Shown here: piece by piece, positions 1 to 8,773 of the stretch
Layout of the letters: every line of letters begins with the position of its first letter
Position numbering within the stretch: position 1 is the stretch's first letter
Assembly (NCBI RefSeq): GCF_025352645.1
Contig: NZ_JANXSO010000100.1
Location: forward strand, 1-39,051
From: Iodobacter sp.
GTDB lineage: Bacteria; Pseudomonadota; Gammaproteobacteria; Burkholderiales; Chitinibacteraceae
Reading direction: 5' to 3'
DNA: 39,051 bases
Translations under genes and position numbers: made by a program
The notes under the pieces: generated by a model
Database searches by the model: none
Told to the model about the DNA's origin: nothing
What the model saw: the letters and a program-made list of their open reading frames with translations, nothing else

Positions 1-342
1 ACCCCACACTACTTTGATCATATAAACCAAGCTACCTGCCAGCCATAACAGCGTCAGCACGTGCATCGTTAAACGCAAACCAACGTGCTGGAGGTAATCC
101 ATCCAGATATCACGAATACCAACCCATGCATGCCAAAGCAATGCAAACAGGCTGATGGTGGTCAACACTTTTACCCAAGTACAGGCGAAAAGCGCTTGCC
201 ATGCAGCAAAAGAAGCATCATGCGCAAGCAACAAAAACGCGACAATACCCGCAGTGTAAACCAGCATAATGACGGCAGTGACGCGCTGCACTAACCAGTC
301 TTTTAGGCCGTAATGTGCGCCTGTTAATTGACGATTTACCAT
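1..342 (-). CDS. sdhD: Succinate dehydrogenase membrane anchor SdhD (partial, C-terminus beyond window start)
   Basis: The reading frame stays open from an ATG at 342 to the window edge, giving 114 residues that begin MVNRQLTGAHYGLKDWLVQR. Three hydrophobic segments are visible (about residues 21-41, 57-75 and 92-112). The LLWHAWVGIRDIWMDY segment matches the heme/quinone-binding helix of SdhD, where the His ligates heme b. The start overlaps the last codons of sdhC by 7 bases, so the two are probably translationally coupled. With SdhC it should anchor the catalytic SdhAB dimer in the inner membrane and pass electrons from succinate to ubiquinone. The few last residues and sdhAB lie outside the window. 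Confidence 0.93.
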   Translation of the reverse strand, partial: MVNRQLTGAHYGLKDWLVQRVTAVIMLVYTAGIVAFLLLAHDASFAAWQALFACTWVKVLTTISLFALLWHAWVGIRDIWMDYLQHVGLRLTMHVLTLLWLAGSLVYMIKVVWG

Positions 343-710
343 ACCAGCGCTCCAATCAGAACCGTCAGCACCAAACTCACCACCAGCACAATTTTTGCTG
401 TGAGGCGGGCCGTTTTCAGCTCAAGGCCTTTATGAATATCCAGGAATAAAAAACGAACACCTGCACAGACGTGATGCAAAAAAGCCCACAAAATACCCAG
501 CAGCGCAATTTTTACAAGGGGATGTGAAATACAGGACCTAAATGCATCAAAACGCTCAGCGGAGGCCAAAGAGCCTTCTAGAGCGTAGAGCATAAAGGGA
601 ATCGCCAGAAACATCAGCGCGCCACTGACGCGGTGAAGAATGGAAATAATCCCTGGTAAGGGAAGACGAATCTTCGCTATCTCCAGGTGCTTGGGGCGTG
701 TTTTTTGCAT
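336..710 (-). CDS. sdhC: Succinate dehydrogenase cytochrome b556 subunit SdhC
   Basis: The protein has about 124 residues and starts MQKTRPKHLEIAKIRLPLPG, which is the classical SdhC N-terminus. Two family signatures are present: HRVSGALMFLAIPF in the first helix and HHVCAGVRFLFLD in the second, where a His is the heme b ligand. Three transmembrane helices are evident. The frame is open for 17 codons further upstream (to 761), but GAGGAAG lies 7 bases before the ATG at 710, and family length supports that start. It is the first gene of the sdhCD(AB) operon. The 134 bases between it and the GntR gene hold no gene and could contain a promoter. Confidence 0.93.
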   Translation of the reverse strand: MQKTRPKHLEIAKIRLPLPGIISILHRVSGALMFLAIPFMLYALEGSLASAERFDAFRSCISHPLVKIALLGILWAFLHHVCAGVRFLFLDIHKGLELKTARLTAKIVLVVSLVLTVLIGALVW

Positions 711-844
711 GCGCACTTCCTCTTTAAGTTTTACTTCTGTCAGTGAATACAGCCTTGCCACTTACAACACTGACCGCTTATTTAACGACTCAACTACAAA
801 ATTTGCCGCAGCGAATACTACATCGCTCCATTTACAACGCTTCT

Positions 845-1567
845 TTACGCCTGCTCGGGCGGAGCCTGAAAAGCCAGTTGCTCAGACCTAAACCAAGCCA
901 CACTCCACACCTGTGGCTTGCCATCAAAATCTCTGGCTAAACGCACTAGTTGCAGCAAAGGCTCGTGTACTTCCACCTGCAGCAACCTCGCTTCGGCGCT
1001 GGCCGCCGGCACCGCTCGGTAACGAACCTCACCATCTTTTAAGCGCATCCCAAAATCACGCCAGCATAGTTCACGTAAATTACCGCGTAACTCACGAATT
1101 CTGCGCATTTCCAAATTCGGGAAATTGGCTTCAGGCAAGAACGTTTCTTCTAAACCAATCACGGTGCCTGCTACACGCAATAAACGCCGAACCTGCCACA
1201 GCGCAGCACCGCGCCTTAACCCTAAAATTTCTGCCAACTGCTCGCCCGCATGAATGCGTACACAGCCGAGCATTTCAATTTTTGGCTTTTCACCGCCATA
1301 TCCAGATAAGGGCACAAACAAAGCTTGTGCCAAAAAGTCACTGGCATCGCTTACAAAAGTACCTACGCCTTGCCTGCGATACAAAACACCTTCAACGACT
1401 AGTACATCTAAAGCTTTGCGTACCGTGCCTTGGCTAACACCAAAACGATGCGCCAAGTCATTTTCGCTCGGCAAACTTTCATCGGTTCCCCACTCACCGG
1501 CATCAACTGCCGTTGTGACTGCACGAATAACCTGACGATAGAGGGGTATGGCTGCAAGTTTGCTCAT
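845..1567 (-). CDS. GntR-family (HutC/UTRA-type) transcriptional regulator
   Basis: The protein has about 240 residues. An N-terminal winged helix (roughly residues 8-72) contains LPSENDLAHRFGVSQGTVRKAL and RRQGVGTFV, both typical of GntR proteins. The C-terminal part fits the UTRA ligand-binding fold of the HutC subfamily (for example VIGLEETFLPEANFP and the closing VWSVAWFRSEQLAF). I chose the ATG at 1567 because an ATG at 1603 would sit only about 10 bases after the predicted transcription start. It lies upstream of sdhC on the same strand and divergent from mdh, which suggests control of TCA-cycle genes. The ligand cannot be read from sequence. Palindromes at its promoter suggest autoregulation. 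Confidence 0.85.
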   Translation of the reverse strand: MSKLAAIPLYRQVIRAVTTAVDAGEWGTDESLPSENDLAHRFGVSQGTVRKALDVLVVEGVLYRRQGVGTFVSDASDFLAQALFVPLSGYGGEKPKIEMLGCVRIHAGEQLAEILGLRRGAALWQVRRLLRVAGTVIGLEETFLPEANFPNLEMRRIRELRGNLRELCWRDFGMRLKDGEVRYRAVPAASAEARLLQVEVHEPLLQLVRLARDFDGKPQVWSVAWFRSEQLAFQAPPEQA

Positions 1568-1967
1568 ATTGAAGATAGGTTGCTTTTTATCATGTTGTAG
1601 CATCGTAGTCTACTACAGTCTTATATAAGACAAAAGATACACAACAATATATTTCGTATAGCAGCAAAACGCGCGCAAAGCCATCACGTGCATGATAGAC
1701 TTTGACTGCTAAGCTTTTGCTGTAGCTAAAACACACTGCCATCTGTGTAAATACAAGCATGCGGGATGTAGTCAGCAGATAAATTCATAGAAAAGAAACA
1801 CGATTGCGCTGTGTTTTGCTCTACAAATAAAGAAAATAATCAGGTTTACTGATTTCATAACTTTTGTAGCAAAAAGTAATCGGTGATGCTTTTTAATCGC
1901 TTTACTACTGAAAACCCCAGCATCGTTCACCGAGGTGCTAACCCCACCCACAATCGGAGTGACCTTC
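1568..1967. other. Intergenic region between GntR regulator and mdh
   Basis: These 400 bases separate the divergent GntR and mdh genes. The GntR-proximal end holds the promoter and palindromes described separately. The mdh-proximal 300 bases are AT-rich and must contain the mdh promoter, but I cannot single out a convincing -35/-10 pair. I see no credible small gene or RNA here. Confidence 0.5.
1605..1647 (-). promoter_or_regulatory. Promoter with two palindromic operator-like sites for the GntR gene
   Basis: On the minus strand a -35-like TTGTTG (1647-1642) and a -10-like TATAAG (1625-1620) are 16 bases apart. The -10 lies inside the perfect 14-bp palindrome GTCTTATATAAGAC (1618-1631). One base further downstream is a second inverted repeat, GTAGT-CT-ACTAC (1605-1616), which fits the general GntR operator shape (GT..AC half sites). 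A protein bound here would block the promoter, consistent with autorepression and possibly control of divergent mdh. The sites are seen in the sequence; the regulator assignment is inference. Confidence 0.6.
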
Positions 1968-2951
1968 ATGAAGAAACCTATTCGCGTTGCTGTTACCGGC
2001 GCTGCCGGCCAAATTGGTTATAGCCTTTTATTCCGCATTGCATCTGGTGCAATGCTAGGCCCAGATCAGCCAGTTATCTTGCAATTACTCGATATCACCC
2101 CTTCCTTGCCAGCATTAAATGGCGTGGTTATGGAGTTGGATGACTGTGCATTCCCATTGTTGCAAGGCATTGTGCAGAGCGATGATCCAAAGGTAGCCTT
2201 TAAAGATGTAGACATCGCTCTTTTGGTTGGCGCACGTCCACGCGGCCCAGGCATGGAGCGCAAAGATTTGCTCGAAGCCAACGGTGCTATCTTTACAACC
2301 CAAGGTAAAGCACTGAATGAAGTTGCTTCACGCGATGTAAAAGTACTGGTTGTGGGTAACCCAGCTAACACCAATGCCTACATTGCCATGAAGAATGCGC
2401 CGGATCTGAACCCAGCAAACTTCACCGCCATGATGCGTCTAGATCACAACCGTGCTCTTACACAAATCGCCCAAAAAACAGGCAGCGTGGTCACTGACGT
2501 TAACAAGATGATCATCTGGGGCAATCACTCTGCTACCCAGTATCCAGATCTATTTCACGCTACAGTGAAGGGCCAGAGCGCTTCTGCTCTGATCAATGAC
2601 CAAAAATGGTTAGAAACAGAATTCATCCCTACCGTTCAGCAACGTGGCGCGGCCATTATTAAGGCGCGTGGTTTGTCGTCTGCTGCTTCTGCAGCCAATG
2701 CCGCCATTGACCATATTCGTAATTGGGTACTGGGCACAGAAGATGGTAATTGGGTCACCATGGGTGTTCCAGCTAATGGCGAATACGGCTATAGCGATTT
2801 GATTTTTGGCTACCCAGTGACTTGCAAAGATGGTAAATACACCATCGTTGAGGGCTTGGAAATCAGCGAATTCAGCCGTGCCCGCATGGACGCTAGCGCA
2901 AAAGAGCTGTCTGAAGAACGTGATGCAGTGAAGCATTTAATCGGTAATTAA
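1968..2951 (+). CDS. mdh: Malate dehydrogenase
   Basis: This 327-residue protein interconverts malate and oxaloacetate with NAD in the cytoplasmic TCA cycle. The Rossmann motif [16 protein letters not shown] is at residues 9-24. The substrate-binding RLDHNRAL segment is present, and the catalytic His is in [13 protein letters not shown] (His187). The [15 protein letters not shown] loop carries the usual substrate Arg residues. The sequence belongs to the roughly 327-330-residue MDH group common in betaproteobacteria rather than the 312-residue enterobacterial type. The frame is open 11 codons upstream, but CGGAG lies 8 bases before the ATG at 1968 and the family N-terminus starts there. Transcription should end at the hairpin at 2981-3010. 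Confidence 0.96.
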   Translation: MKKPIRVAVTGAAGQIGYSLLFRIASGAMLGPDQPVILQLLDITPSLPALNGVVMELDDCAFPLLQGIVQSDDPKVAFKDVDIALLVGARPRGPGMERKDLLEANGAIFTTQGKALNEVASRDVKVLVVGNPANTNAYIAMKNAPDLNPANFTAMMRLDHNRALTQIAQKTGSVVTDVNKMIIWGNHSATQYPDLFHATVKGQSASALINDQKWLETEFIPTVQQRGAAIIKARGLSSAASAANAAIDHIRNWVLGTEDGNWVTMGVPANGEYGYSDLIFGYPVTCKDGKYTIVEGLEISEFSRARMDASAKELSEERDAVKHLIGN

Positions 2952-2980
2952 TGGCTTAGGGCAACGTACCCCTAAATAAA

Positions 2981-3010
2981 AAAGGCGAACCCAAAAGGTT
3001 CGCCTTTTTT
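2981..3010. terminator. Bidirectional intrinsic terminator between mdh and nagE
   Basis: A perfect 11-bp stem AAAGGCGAACC / GGTTCGCCTTT encloses a 5-base loop. It is followed by a T run on the plus strand, and an A run precedes it, which gives a T run on the minus strand. It lies 30 bases after the mdh stop and about 50 bases after the convergent nagE stop, so it can serve both genes. Confidence 0.92.
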
Positions 3011-3062
3011 ACATCTAAGCCCCTGTCAGAATGAATCCGACAAGCGGCTAACTACAAGCTAA

Positions 3063-5078
3063 TTACTTAGCTTTAATCGTATACAACGCAGTTTTACCTG
3101 CTTCTACTTGCCCTACAGCAAAGTCAACCACGCCATCAAACTGCTCAACATTGCTCACCACTACTGGGCTGATAATTGATACGGCATTTGCAGCAAGATA
3201 TTCCAAATCGAGTTCCAACACGGCATCACCCGCTTTCACACGTGAGCCTTGCTCTAACAAGCGAGTAAAACCTTTACCACCTAATTTCACGGTATCCAAA
3301 CCAATATGCACAATCAGCTCAGCGCCATTATCTGCAATCAGTGCGAATGCGTGGTTGGTATTAAAGATTTTAGCAATCACGCCATCTGCAGGGGCTAATA
3401 CTAGCTTACCTGTTGGGCGAATCGCCAAGCCTTCACCCACGGCCTTGCTCGAAAACGCAGCATCTGGCACTTGCAACAATGAAACCACTTCACCCGTGAT
3501 TGGAGCCACTAAAACCAAATCGCCTGTTACGGGTTTAACTGCTGCTGCCGAAGCGGCTACTGCTGCCACTTTTACTGCGGCTACCGCTGCTGGCACTTCA
3601 ATCACCTTGCCAGCTAATAACTGACTCATACGGGTTGCAATCAGCTCAGCTTTTGCACCAACAATGATCTGCACGCTGTTTTTATTTAGCTTAATCACAC
3701 CTGAAGCACCTAGGCGCTTAGCCGCGGCTTCATTCACGACAGCCGTATCATTCAGCGTTAAACGCAGACGCGTAATGCAAGAATCAATACCCACTACGTT
3801 TGCAGCACCACCAATCAGATCAACATAAGCGTGGGCCAATGAATCGGTATCGCTACTTACGGGTGTTGCATCTTGCTCTACGCCTTCTTCATCATCATCT
3901 TCACGACCAGGGGTCTTGAAGTTAAATGCTTTAATCGCAAAACGGAAGCTAAAGTAATAGATTGCAAAGAAGGCAAAGCCTTGCACAATCAGCATCACCA
4001 TATTTTTAGCCAACGGGTTTTTAGTCGACAACACCAAGTCAACCAGACCGGCACTGAAACCAAAACCTGCAATCCACTGCATGCTTGCTGCGATATAAAC
4101 CGAAATACCGGTTAATACGGCGTGCAAGACATATAGCGCAGGCGCAACAAACATAAAGGCAAATTCAAGCGGCTCGGTTACACCAGTAAAGAATGCTGAA
4201 AATGCAGCAGCAATCATCAAGGAAGCAACACGCACTTTATTTTCTGGCTTAGCCGTGTGATACATCGCTAAAGCAGCGCCAGGTAAACCGAACATCATGA
4301 TCGGGAAGAAACCCGCTTGATACATACCGGTAACACCCAAGACCGCCTTACCTTCAGCAAGGGACTTAGCGCCACCTAGGAAGTTAGGAATATCGTTAAT
4401 ACCCGCAACGTCGAACCAGAACACGCTATTTAGAGCGTGATGCAAGCCAACAGGGATCAAAAGACGGTTAAAGAAGGCGTAAATCCCTGCACCTAACGGG
4501 CCCATACCCATAATGCTTTCGCCAAAATGTACCAAGCCACCAAATACAACAGGCCAGATATACATTAAAGGGAAAGCCAGCACGAGCATCGCCACCGAAG
4601 TCACGATAGGCACTAAGCGGCGACCACTAAAGAAAGCCAGTGCTTTATGCAGCTCAACACCACTAAAGCGGTTATAGAGTTCAGAGGTAATCACACCGAC
4701 TAAAATACCAACAAACGGGTTGCTGATTTTAGCAAAGGCCTTAGGCACTTGATCCAGTGGAATACCTTGAATCTGAGAAACAGCGCCAGGTGACAATAAG
4801 GTAGTCAATACGTAAAAGCCAACCAGACCCGACAAAGCTGCCGCGCCGTCTTTATCTTTAGACATCCCATAAGCAATACCTACGGCAAACAAAATCGACA
4901 TATTGTCGATAATGGCCGCGCCCGATTTGATCAGGAAAGCAGCTAAAGCACTATTGCTACCCCAGCCAGTAGGATCGATCCAATAACCGATACCCATTAA
5001 AATGGCGGCAGCTGGCAAGGTTGCCACCGGCACCATCAGCGCACGGCCGATTTTCTGTAAATAACCCAGAATATTCAT
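3063..5078 (-). CDS. nagE: PTS N-acetylglucosamine-type EIICBA permease
   Basis: This 671-residue polypeptide fuses three PTS domains. The EIIC membrane domain (about 1-385) contains FNRLLIPVGLHHALNSVFW and the GlcNAc-class FWFDVAGINDIPNFLGG. An acidic linker follows, then EIIB with the phosphorylated Cys434 in GIDSCITRLRL. A long Ala/Val-rich linker (about 495-525) leads to EIIA with the active His591 in LIVHIGLDTVKL. The order and the WFDVAGINDIPNF motif favour N-acetylglucosamine uptake (NagE) over glucose; chitin-derived GlcNAc is a plausible substrate. AAGGGG precedes the ATG at 5078. No nag catabolic gene or HPr/EI is adjacent. Substrate assignment is by family resemblance. Confidence 0.9.
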   Translation of the reverse strand: MNILGYLQKIGRALMVPVATLPAAAILMGIGYWIDPTGWGSNSALAAFLIKSGAAIIDNMSILFAVGIAYGMSKDKDGAAALSGLVGFYVLTTLLSPGAVSQIQGIPLDQVPKAFAKISNPFVGILVGVITSELYNRFSGVELHKALAFFSGRRLVPIVTSVAMLVLAFPLMYIWPVVFGGLVHFGESIMGMGPLGAGIYAFFNRLLIPVGLHHALNSVFWFDVAGINDIPNFLGGAKSLAEGKAVLGVTGMYQAGFFPIMMFGLPGAALAMYHTAKPENKVRVASLMIAAAFSAFFTGVTEPLEFAFMFVAPALYVLHAVLTGISVYIAASMQWIAGFGFSAGLVDLVLSTKNPLAKNMVMLIVQGFAFFAIYYFSFRFAIKAFNFKTPGREDDDEEGVEQDATPVSSDTDSLAHAYVDLIGGAANVVGIDSCITRLRLTLNDTAVVNEAAAKRLGASGVIKLNKNSVQIIVGAKAELIATRMSQLLAGKVIEVPAAVAAVKVAAVAASAAAVKPVTGDLVLVAPITGEVVSLLQVPDAAFSSKAVGEGLAIRPTGKLVLAPADGVIAKIFNTNHAFALIADNGAELIVHIGLDTVKLGGKGFTRLLEQGSRVKAGDAVLELDLEYLAANAVSIISPVVVSNVEQFDGVVDFAVGQVEAGKTALYTIKAK

Positions 5079-5103
5079 AACATCCCCTTTTTACTTGCTT
5101 AAA

Positions 5104-5130
5104 CAACGAGTGTAAGTACAACTCTCGTTG
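5104..5130. promoter_or_regulatory. Inverted repeat just upstream of nagE
   Basis: CAACGAG (5104-5110) and CTCGTTG (5124-5130) form a perfect 7-bp inverted repeat with a 13-base centre, 26-52 bases before the nagE start codon. It could be an operator or a hairpin in the nagE leader RNA. It has no T run, so it is not an ordinary terminator. Confidence 0.4.
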
Positions 5131-5403
5131 AACCAAAGTCTTAAAGCGCGAAGCTTAACAAGCCTGCACATGCAACTAGTCCATACACCTTACAGCACCA
5201 AACACGTTGGATTATTCACTGCACCGTGATAATTGGCAATCAAAAGATCAATACACTGCAATTAAATAACAAGAAAAATAAACATTACAATACCAGCGCC
5301 TGACAAATAGCCGATGCCTGAATTAAAACAGCTTGGGAATAATTAGTTTTTTAATTTTAGCCATATTGGCTAGGTAATTTACAGGCTTCTCAGCGGGCAG
5401 ATA

Positions 5404-5417
5404 TTGAGCTAGCTCAA
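5404..5417. promoter_or_regulatory. 14-bp perfect palindrome resembling an FNR/CRP-type site
   Basis: TTGAGCTAGCTCAA is its own reverse complement. It keeps the TTGA-N6-TCAA core of FNR/ANR-type boxes (consensus TTGAT-N4-ATCAA). It lies about 325 bases upstream of nagE and about 140 bases beyond the end of the cyd operon terminator, so its target is unclear. Functional assignment is speculative. Confidence 0.3.
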
Positions 5418-5545
5418 AAGGAATAATGCACAAATGTAGTTAAAAAATTCCAGCTACATACCACACTACCGTATTAAAGGAATATTTCATAGGCATGCAA
5501 TAAATTATTACAATCAAAAAAAATAGGCAGAGGCTTTGCTGCATA

Positions 5546-5572
5546 TGAAAAAACAGCCCATAAATGGGCTGT
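5546..5572 (-). terminator. Intrinsic terminator of the cyd operon
   Basis: A 9-bp stem ACAGCCCAT / ATGGGCTGT closes on a very small loop. On the minus strand it is followed by TTTTTTC. It lies about 75 bases downstream of the cydX stop codon, the expected place for the end of the cydPABX transcript. Confidence 0.85.
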
Positions 5573-5646
5573 CTTTACTCAATAGCAACGGTGAATGTAA
5601 TTTTATATTTCAGCCGGAATATGGCATTCCATATGCATTAAGCAGG

Positions 5647-5793
5647 CTACTTTTTTTTATGTTGCTCAAAACGCGCCTGGGCCTCTGTTTCTTTTTCTCC
5701 ACCAAATGCGTGGGTACTTTCAAACCACAGCACATTAATCAGGCCAAAAGCCAAAGCCAAGCCTACGCCAAGTATCCAGGTAAAGTACCACAT
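5647..5793 (-). CDS. cydX: Cytochrome bd oxidase small subunit CydX
   Basis: This 48-residue gene starts MWYFTWILGVGLALAFG, the diagnostic N-terminus of CydX (YbgT), and has a single transmembrane helix (about residues 3-24). The charged tail ends in KKK. CydX binds the CydAB core and is needed for stable hemes and oxidase activity. AAGGAG lies 8 bases before the ATG at 5793. It follows cydB by 46 bases, as in the usual cydABX order. Confidence 0.95.
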   Translation of the reverse strand: MWYFTWILGVGLALAFGLINVLWFESTHAFGGEKETEAQARFEQHKKK

Positions 5794-5839
5794 CGTCCTA
5801 CTCCTTCTTGCGCAAATTATTTATACAGCGGCTGCTAAA

Positions 5840-6973
5840 TTAATAGCTATGTGTATCATTTTGCAGTCTTTCCACCGTAACCGGCCCGCGCATCACGCGA
5901 TACACCCAAGCGGTGTACAACGTAATAATGGGCACAAAGATCACCACCACGCCCAGCATCACACCCAAAGTTTTTTGGCTAGATACTGCATCCCAAACGG
6001 TTAAGCTAGAGCGCGCATCTAAAGTAGAAGGCAAAATAAAGGGGAATAAGGCAATCGCGGTGGTGCATAACACACCAATACTCGCCAAGCCACTCAGCAA
6101 AAAGGCGATCCGCTGCAAACGCCGCCAACTGGCTAATGCCGATAATAATGCAGCAACCACCCCAGTAATAGGCATGCTCCAAGCAAGCGGATATTGATTA
6201 AAATTGCTTAACCAAGCACCATTCACTATGCTTACCGTTTTATCTAATGGATTTAAAATCCCCCCCACTTCTCCCATGTGATCGATATGCCAAGCATCTA
6301 ATTGCCCCACCCACACACCGCCAAGCGCAAATAACAAAGCCAAAATCAGCCCCGCCATGATTGCAGCACGGATGGCACGTCCCTGTAGTTGATCTCTGGT
6401 TTTAACCGCCAGGAAGGTAGCACCATGCAATACCAACATAGCAATCGCGACCACACCCGCATACAGCGAGAATGGATTGAGCAAATCATAGAAATGCCCT
6501 GCATAACTCACACGTAAAGTGTCATCAAATTGGAAAGGCAAGCCAATAAATAAATTGCCTATTGCCACTCCAAACACCAAGCTTGGCACAATACTGCCTA
6601 CAAACAAGGCCCAATCCCAGCCATTACGCCAACGGGGATCAGCTAATTTGCTGCGGTAATCAAAACCCACTGGGCGTAAAAACAAAGCAAACAGCACAAA
6701 CATCAAGGCCACATACATCACGGAAAACGCCGCCGCATACAAGAGTGGCCAGGCTGCAAATAAAGCCGCCCCCACCGTAACCAACCACACCTGATTGCCT
6801 TCCCAAGTGGGCCCTACTGAATTAATCACTAAGCGGCGTTCATCGTCAGTCTTGCCCACAAAGGGCAATAGAATCGCCACACCCAAATCAAAGCCACCGG
6901 TGAGGGTGAAGCCGATCAGAAGAAAAATCATCAGCCCCCACCAAATCAACTTTAAAACTTCATAGTCAAGCAT
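5840..6973 (-). CDS. cydB: Cytochrome bd ubiquinol oxidase subunit II
   Basis: This 377-residue protein is close to the usual CydB length of about 380. It starts [22 protein letters not shown] and carries the family motifs [11 protein letters not shown] and [13 protein letters not shown] near the N-terminus. Eight or nine hydrophobic helices can be counted. CydB pairs with CydA in the inner membrane and forms the quinol oxidase that reduces oxygen to water at low oxygen tension. It starts 9 bases after the cydA stop codon, so the two are cotranscribed. No truncation or frameshift is seen. Confidence 0.96.
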   Translation of the reverse strand: MLDYEVLKLIWWGLMIFLLIGFTLTGGFDLGVAILLPFVGKTDDERRLVINSVGPTWEGNQVWLVTVGAALFAAWPLLYAAAFSVMYVALMFVLFALFLRPVGFDYRSKLADPRWRNGWDWALFVGSIVPSLVFGVAIGNLFIGLPFQFDDTLRVSYAGHFYDLLNPFSLYAGVVAIAMLVLHGATFLAVKTRDQLQGRAIRAAIMAGLILALLFALGGVWVGQLDAWHIDHMGEVGGILNPLDKTVSIVNGAWLSNFNQYPLAWSMPITGVVAALLSALASWRRLQRIAFLLSGLASIGVLCTTAIALFPFILPSTLDARSSLTVWDAVSSQKTLGVMLGVVVIFVPIITLYTAWVYRVMRGPVTVERLQNDTHSY

Positions 6974-6982
6974 GATTTTTCC

Positions 6983-8542
6983 TTAAGCGTGCACAGCAGT
7001 TTGTTCACCAAAATAACGGCCCGTATGCAAACTAGCAGGCCCAAGCCGGATATATTTCAGCATCAAATACATTTCAATCACAAACAAGCTGCAATACATC
7101 AAGCCCAAACCAATCATGCTGAAATGTAATTGCCCTGCACTCAGCGCCGATGCCGACATAAAGGTAGGTAGAATCCCTGAAATCGTCCAAGGCTGACGGC
7201 CATATTCGGCCACGAGCCACCCTGCCTCAATCGCGACCCAAGGCAGTGGAATCGACAGCACGGCAAGGCGCAATAGCCATCGCTGCGGTGCCAAATTACG
7301 GCGTGCCAAGAAATAAAACGACATACTAAAAATAAACAGAAACAGCATCCCTAGCCCCACCATAATGCGGAAAGACCAAAAGATAGGCGCTACATTAGGA
7401 ATGGTATCCGCAGCCGCTGCTTTAATTTGGGCAGGCGTTGCATCAACCACATTGCTGGTGTATTTCTTTAGCAATAAACCAAAACCTAAATCTGCCTTAT
7501 GCGCTTCAAACAAATCATGCGCCGATTTATCCCCCGCTTTTAAACGCGTTAATGCACCATAGGCTTGGATACCACTGATAATTCTTTGCTCGTATTCTAT
7601 TTTTAAGTCTTTAATGCCTGTGACTTTTTCAGTGGTTGAGCGGGTGGCAATTAAGCCCAATGCATAAGGAATACTCACCTCATAATCTGTACGCTCTTCT
7701 TTTTGATTAGGAATACCAAATAGCGTCAGCGGTGCAGGTGCAGGATGGGTATCCCATTGCCCTTCCATAGCAGCCAATTTTACTTTTTGCACTTCGCCCG
7801 TGGTGTAGCCAGATTCATCGCCTAAAACAATGACGGACAAAATGGAAGCAAGGCCAAAAGCCGATGCAATAGCGAATGAGCGCAATGCAAATCCAGTATC
7901 TCTGGCTTTTAATAAATACCAGCTCGAAACCCCCAATACAAACATGGATGCCGCTACATAACCCGCCGCCACCGTGTGTACAAACTTAACTTGGGCGACG
8001 GGGTTAAAGAACACCTCGGCAAGGCTGACTAATTCCATACGCATAGTAATGTAATTAAATTCTGCACCGACTGGGTTTTGCATCCAGCCATTAGCAATCA
8101 GAATCCACAGGGCAGATAAATTAGAGCCCAATGCCACTAAGAAAGTAATGCCTAAGTGCTGTACCTTGGAAAGCCGATCCCAACCAAAAAAGAATAAACC
8201 CACAAAGGTAGATTCTAAGAAGAAGGCCATCATGCCTTCAATAGCGAGCGGCACACCAAAGATATCGCCCACATAATGCGAGTAATAGGCCCAATTGGTG
8301 CCAAATTGAAATTCCAGCGTTAAACCTGTGGTCACACCCATGGCAAAGTTAATGCCAAATAACTTTCCCCAAAAACGCGTCATGTCTTTGTAAATGACTT
8401 TGCCCGTCATGACATAGGCGGCTTCACAGATCACTAAAATCCATGAAAGCCCCATGGTGAGCGGAACAAATAAAAAATGAAACATCGCGGTTAAACCAAA
8501 TTGCATACGCGATAATTCCACCACTTCAGCAGCGGGAATCAT
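6983..8542 (-). CDS. cydA: Cytochrome bd ubiquinol oxidase subunit I
   Basis: This 519-residue CydA starts MIPAAEVVELSRMQFGLTAM. The heme-ligating His22 is in TAMFHFLFVPLTMG. The quinol-oxidation signature GRQPWTISGILPT is intact, and the length fits the long-Q-loop type found in E. coli-like enzymes. Helix residues around LEFQFGTNWAYYSHYVGDIFG also match the family. It carries the hemes b558, b595 and d and the quinol site. AAGGATG precedes the ATG. It lies between cydP and cydB on the same strand, within one operon. Confidence 0.97.
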   Translation of the reverse strand: MIPAAEVVELSRMQFGLTAMFHFLFVPLTMGLSWILVICEAAYVMTGKVIYKDMTRFWGKLFGINFAMGVTTGLTLEFQFGTNWAYYSHYVGDIFGVPLAIEGMMAFFLESTFVGLFFFGWDRLSKVQHLGITFLVALGSNLSALWILIANGWMQNPVGAEFNYITMRMELVSLAEVFFNPVAQVKFVHTVAAGYVAASMFVLGVSSWYLLKARDTGFALRSFAIASAFGLASILSVIVLGDESGYTTGEVQKVKLAAMEGQWDTHPAPAPLTLFGIPNQKEERTDYEVSIPYALGLIATRSTTEKVTGIKDLKIEYEQRIISGIQAYGALTRLKAGDKSAHDLFEAHKADLGFGLLLKKYTSNVVDATPAQIKAAAADTIPNVAPIFWSFRIMVGLGMLFLFIFSMSFYFLARRNLAPQRWLLRLAVLSIPLPWVAIEAGWLVAEYGRQPWTISGILPTFMSASALSAGQLHFSMIGLGLMYCSLFVIEMYLMLKYIRLGPASLHTGRYFGEQTAVHA

Positions 8543-8584
8543 AAAGACATCCTTTTAAGGGTTAATTCTAAGCAGGGCCCAGCG

Positions 8585-8770
8585 TCACTTAGGCAATGGG
8601 CTGGATGCCGTGCCCAAAAAGCGCTCGGTCATCATGGGCTGTGGCACCAACATATGTTTGGCGACAGGCTCAGAGAAGAAGCATTTCCAGATGGCAAATA
8701 ACAAGGCCATCTTTATCAGCAGCACCACGGTGATCTCCTGCCACAAAGGTAAACGCTTGTTGATTCGCAT
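8585..8770 (-). CDS. cydP: Cytochrome bd oxidase accessory small subunit, CydP-like
   Basis: This 61-residue protein has one transmembrane helix (about 11-32: EITVVLLIKMALLFAIWKCFFS) followed by a polar tail with PVAKHMLVPQP. This layout, and the position immediately before cydA, match the family of putative cytochrome oxidase small subunits called CydP in proteobacteria. GAGAGG lies 10 bases before the ATG. It begins only 3 bases after the stop of the upstream regulator gene, so it belongs to the same transcript. Its biochemical role is not well established; the assignment rests on the helix pattern and context. Confidence 0.8.
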   Translation of the reverse strand: MRINKRLPLWQEITVVLLIKMALLFAIWKCFFSEPVAKHMLVPQPMMTERFLGTASSPLPK

Positions 8771-8773
8771 CTT

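Larger units (their letters stand above)
5079..5545. other. AT-rich intergenic region between nagE and the cyd operon
   Basis: No convincing gene is visible in these 467 bases. They should contain the nagE promoter, which I could not place. Two symmetrical elements stand out besides the nagE-proximal repeat: the perfect 14-bp palindrome TTGAGCTAGCTCAA at 5404-5417, and the small inverted repeat TAGCCA-TAT-TGGCTA at 5358-5372. The region's low GC is typical of promoter DNA. Confidence 0.5.

Noticed and set aside
913-1437. A 174-codon plus-strand frame opposite the GntR gene
   Set aside because: The minus strand encodes clear GntR winged-helix and UTRA motifs; the plus frame is its complement.
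3151-3624. A 157-codon plus-strand frame opposite nagE
   Set aside because: It lies fully inside the EIIA/EIIB region of nagE, resembles no protein family and has low-complexity Ala/Thr stretches mirrored from the nagE linker.
5546-5572. Terminator acting on the plus strand
   Set aside because: No gene ends on the plus strand here, and the T run is on the minus strand after cydX.
5536-5838. A 100-codon plus-strand frame covering the cyd terminator and cydX
   Set aside because: It crosses an intrinsic terminator and is antisense to the well-supported cydX.
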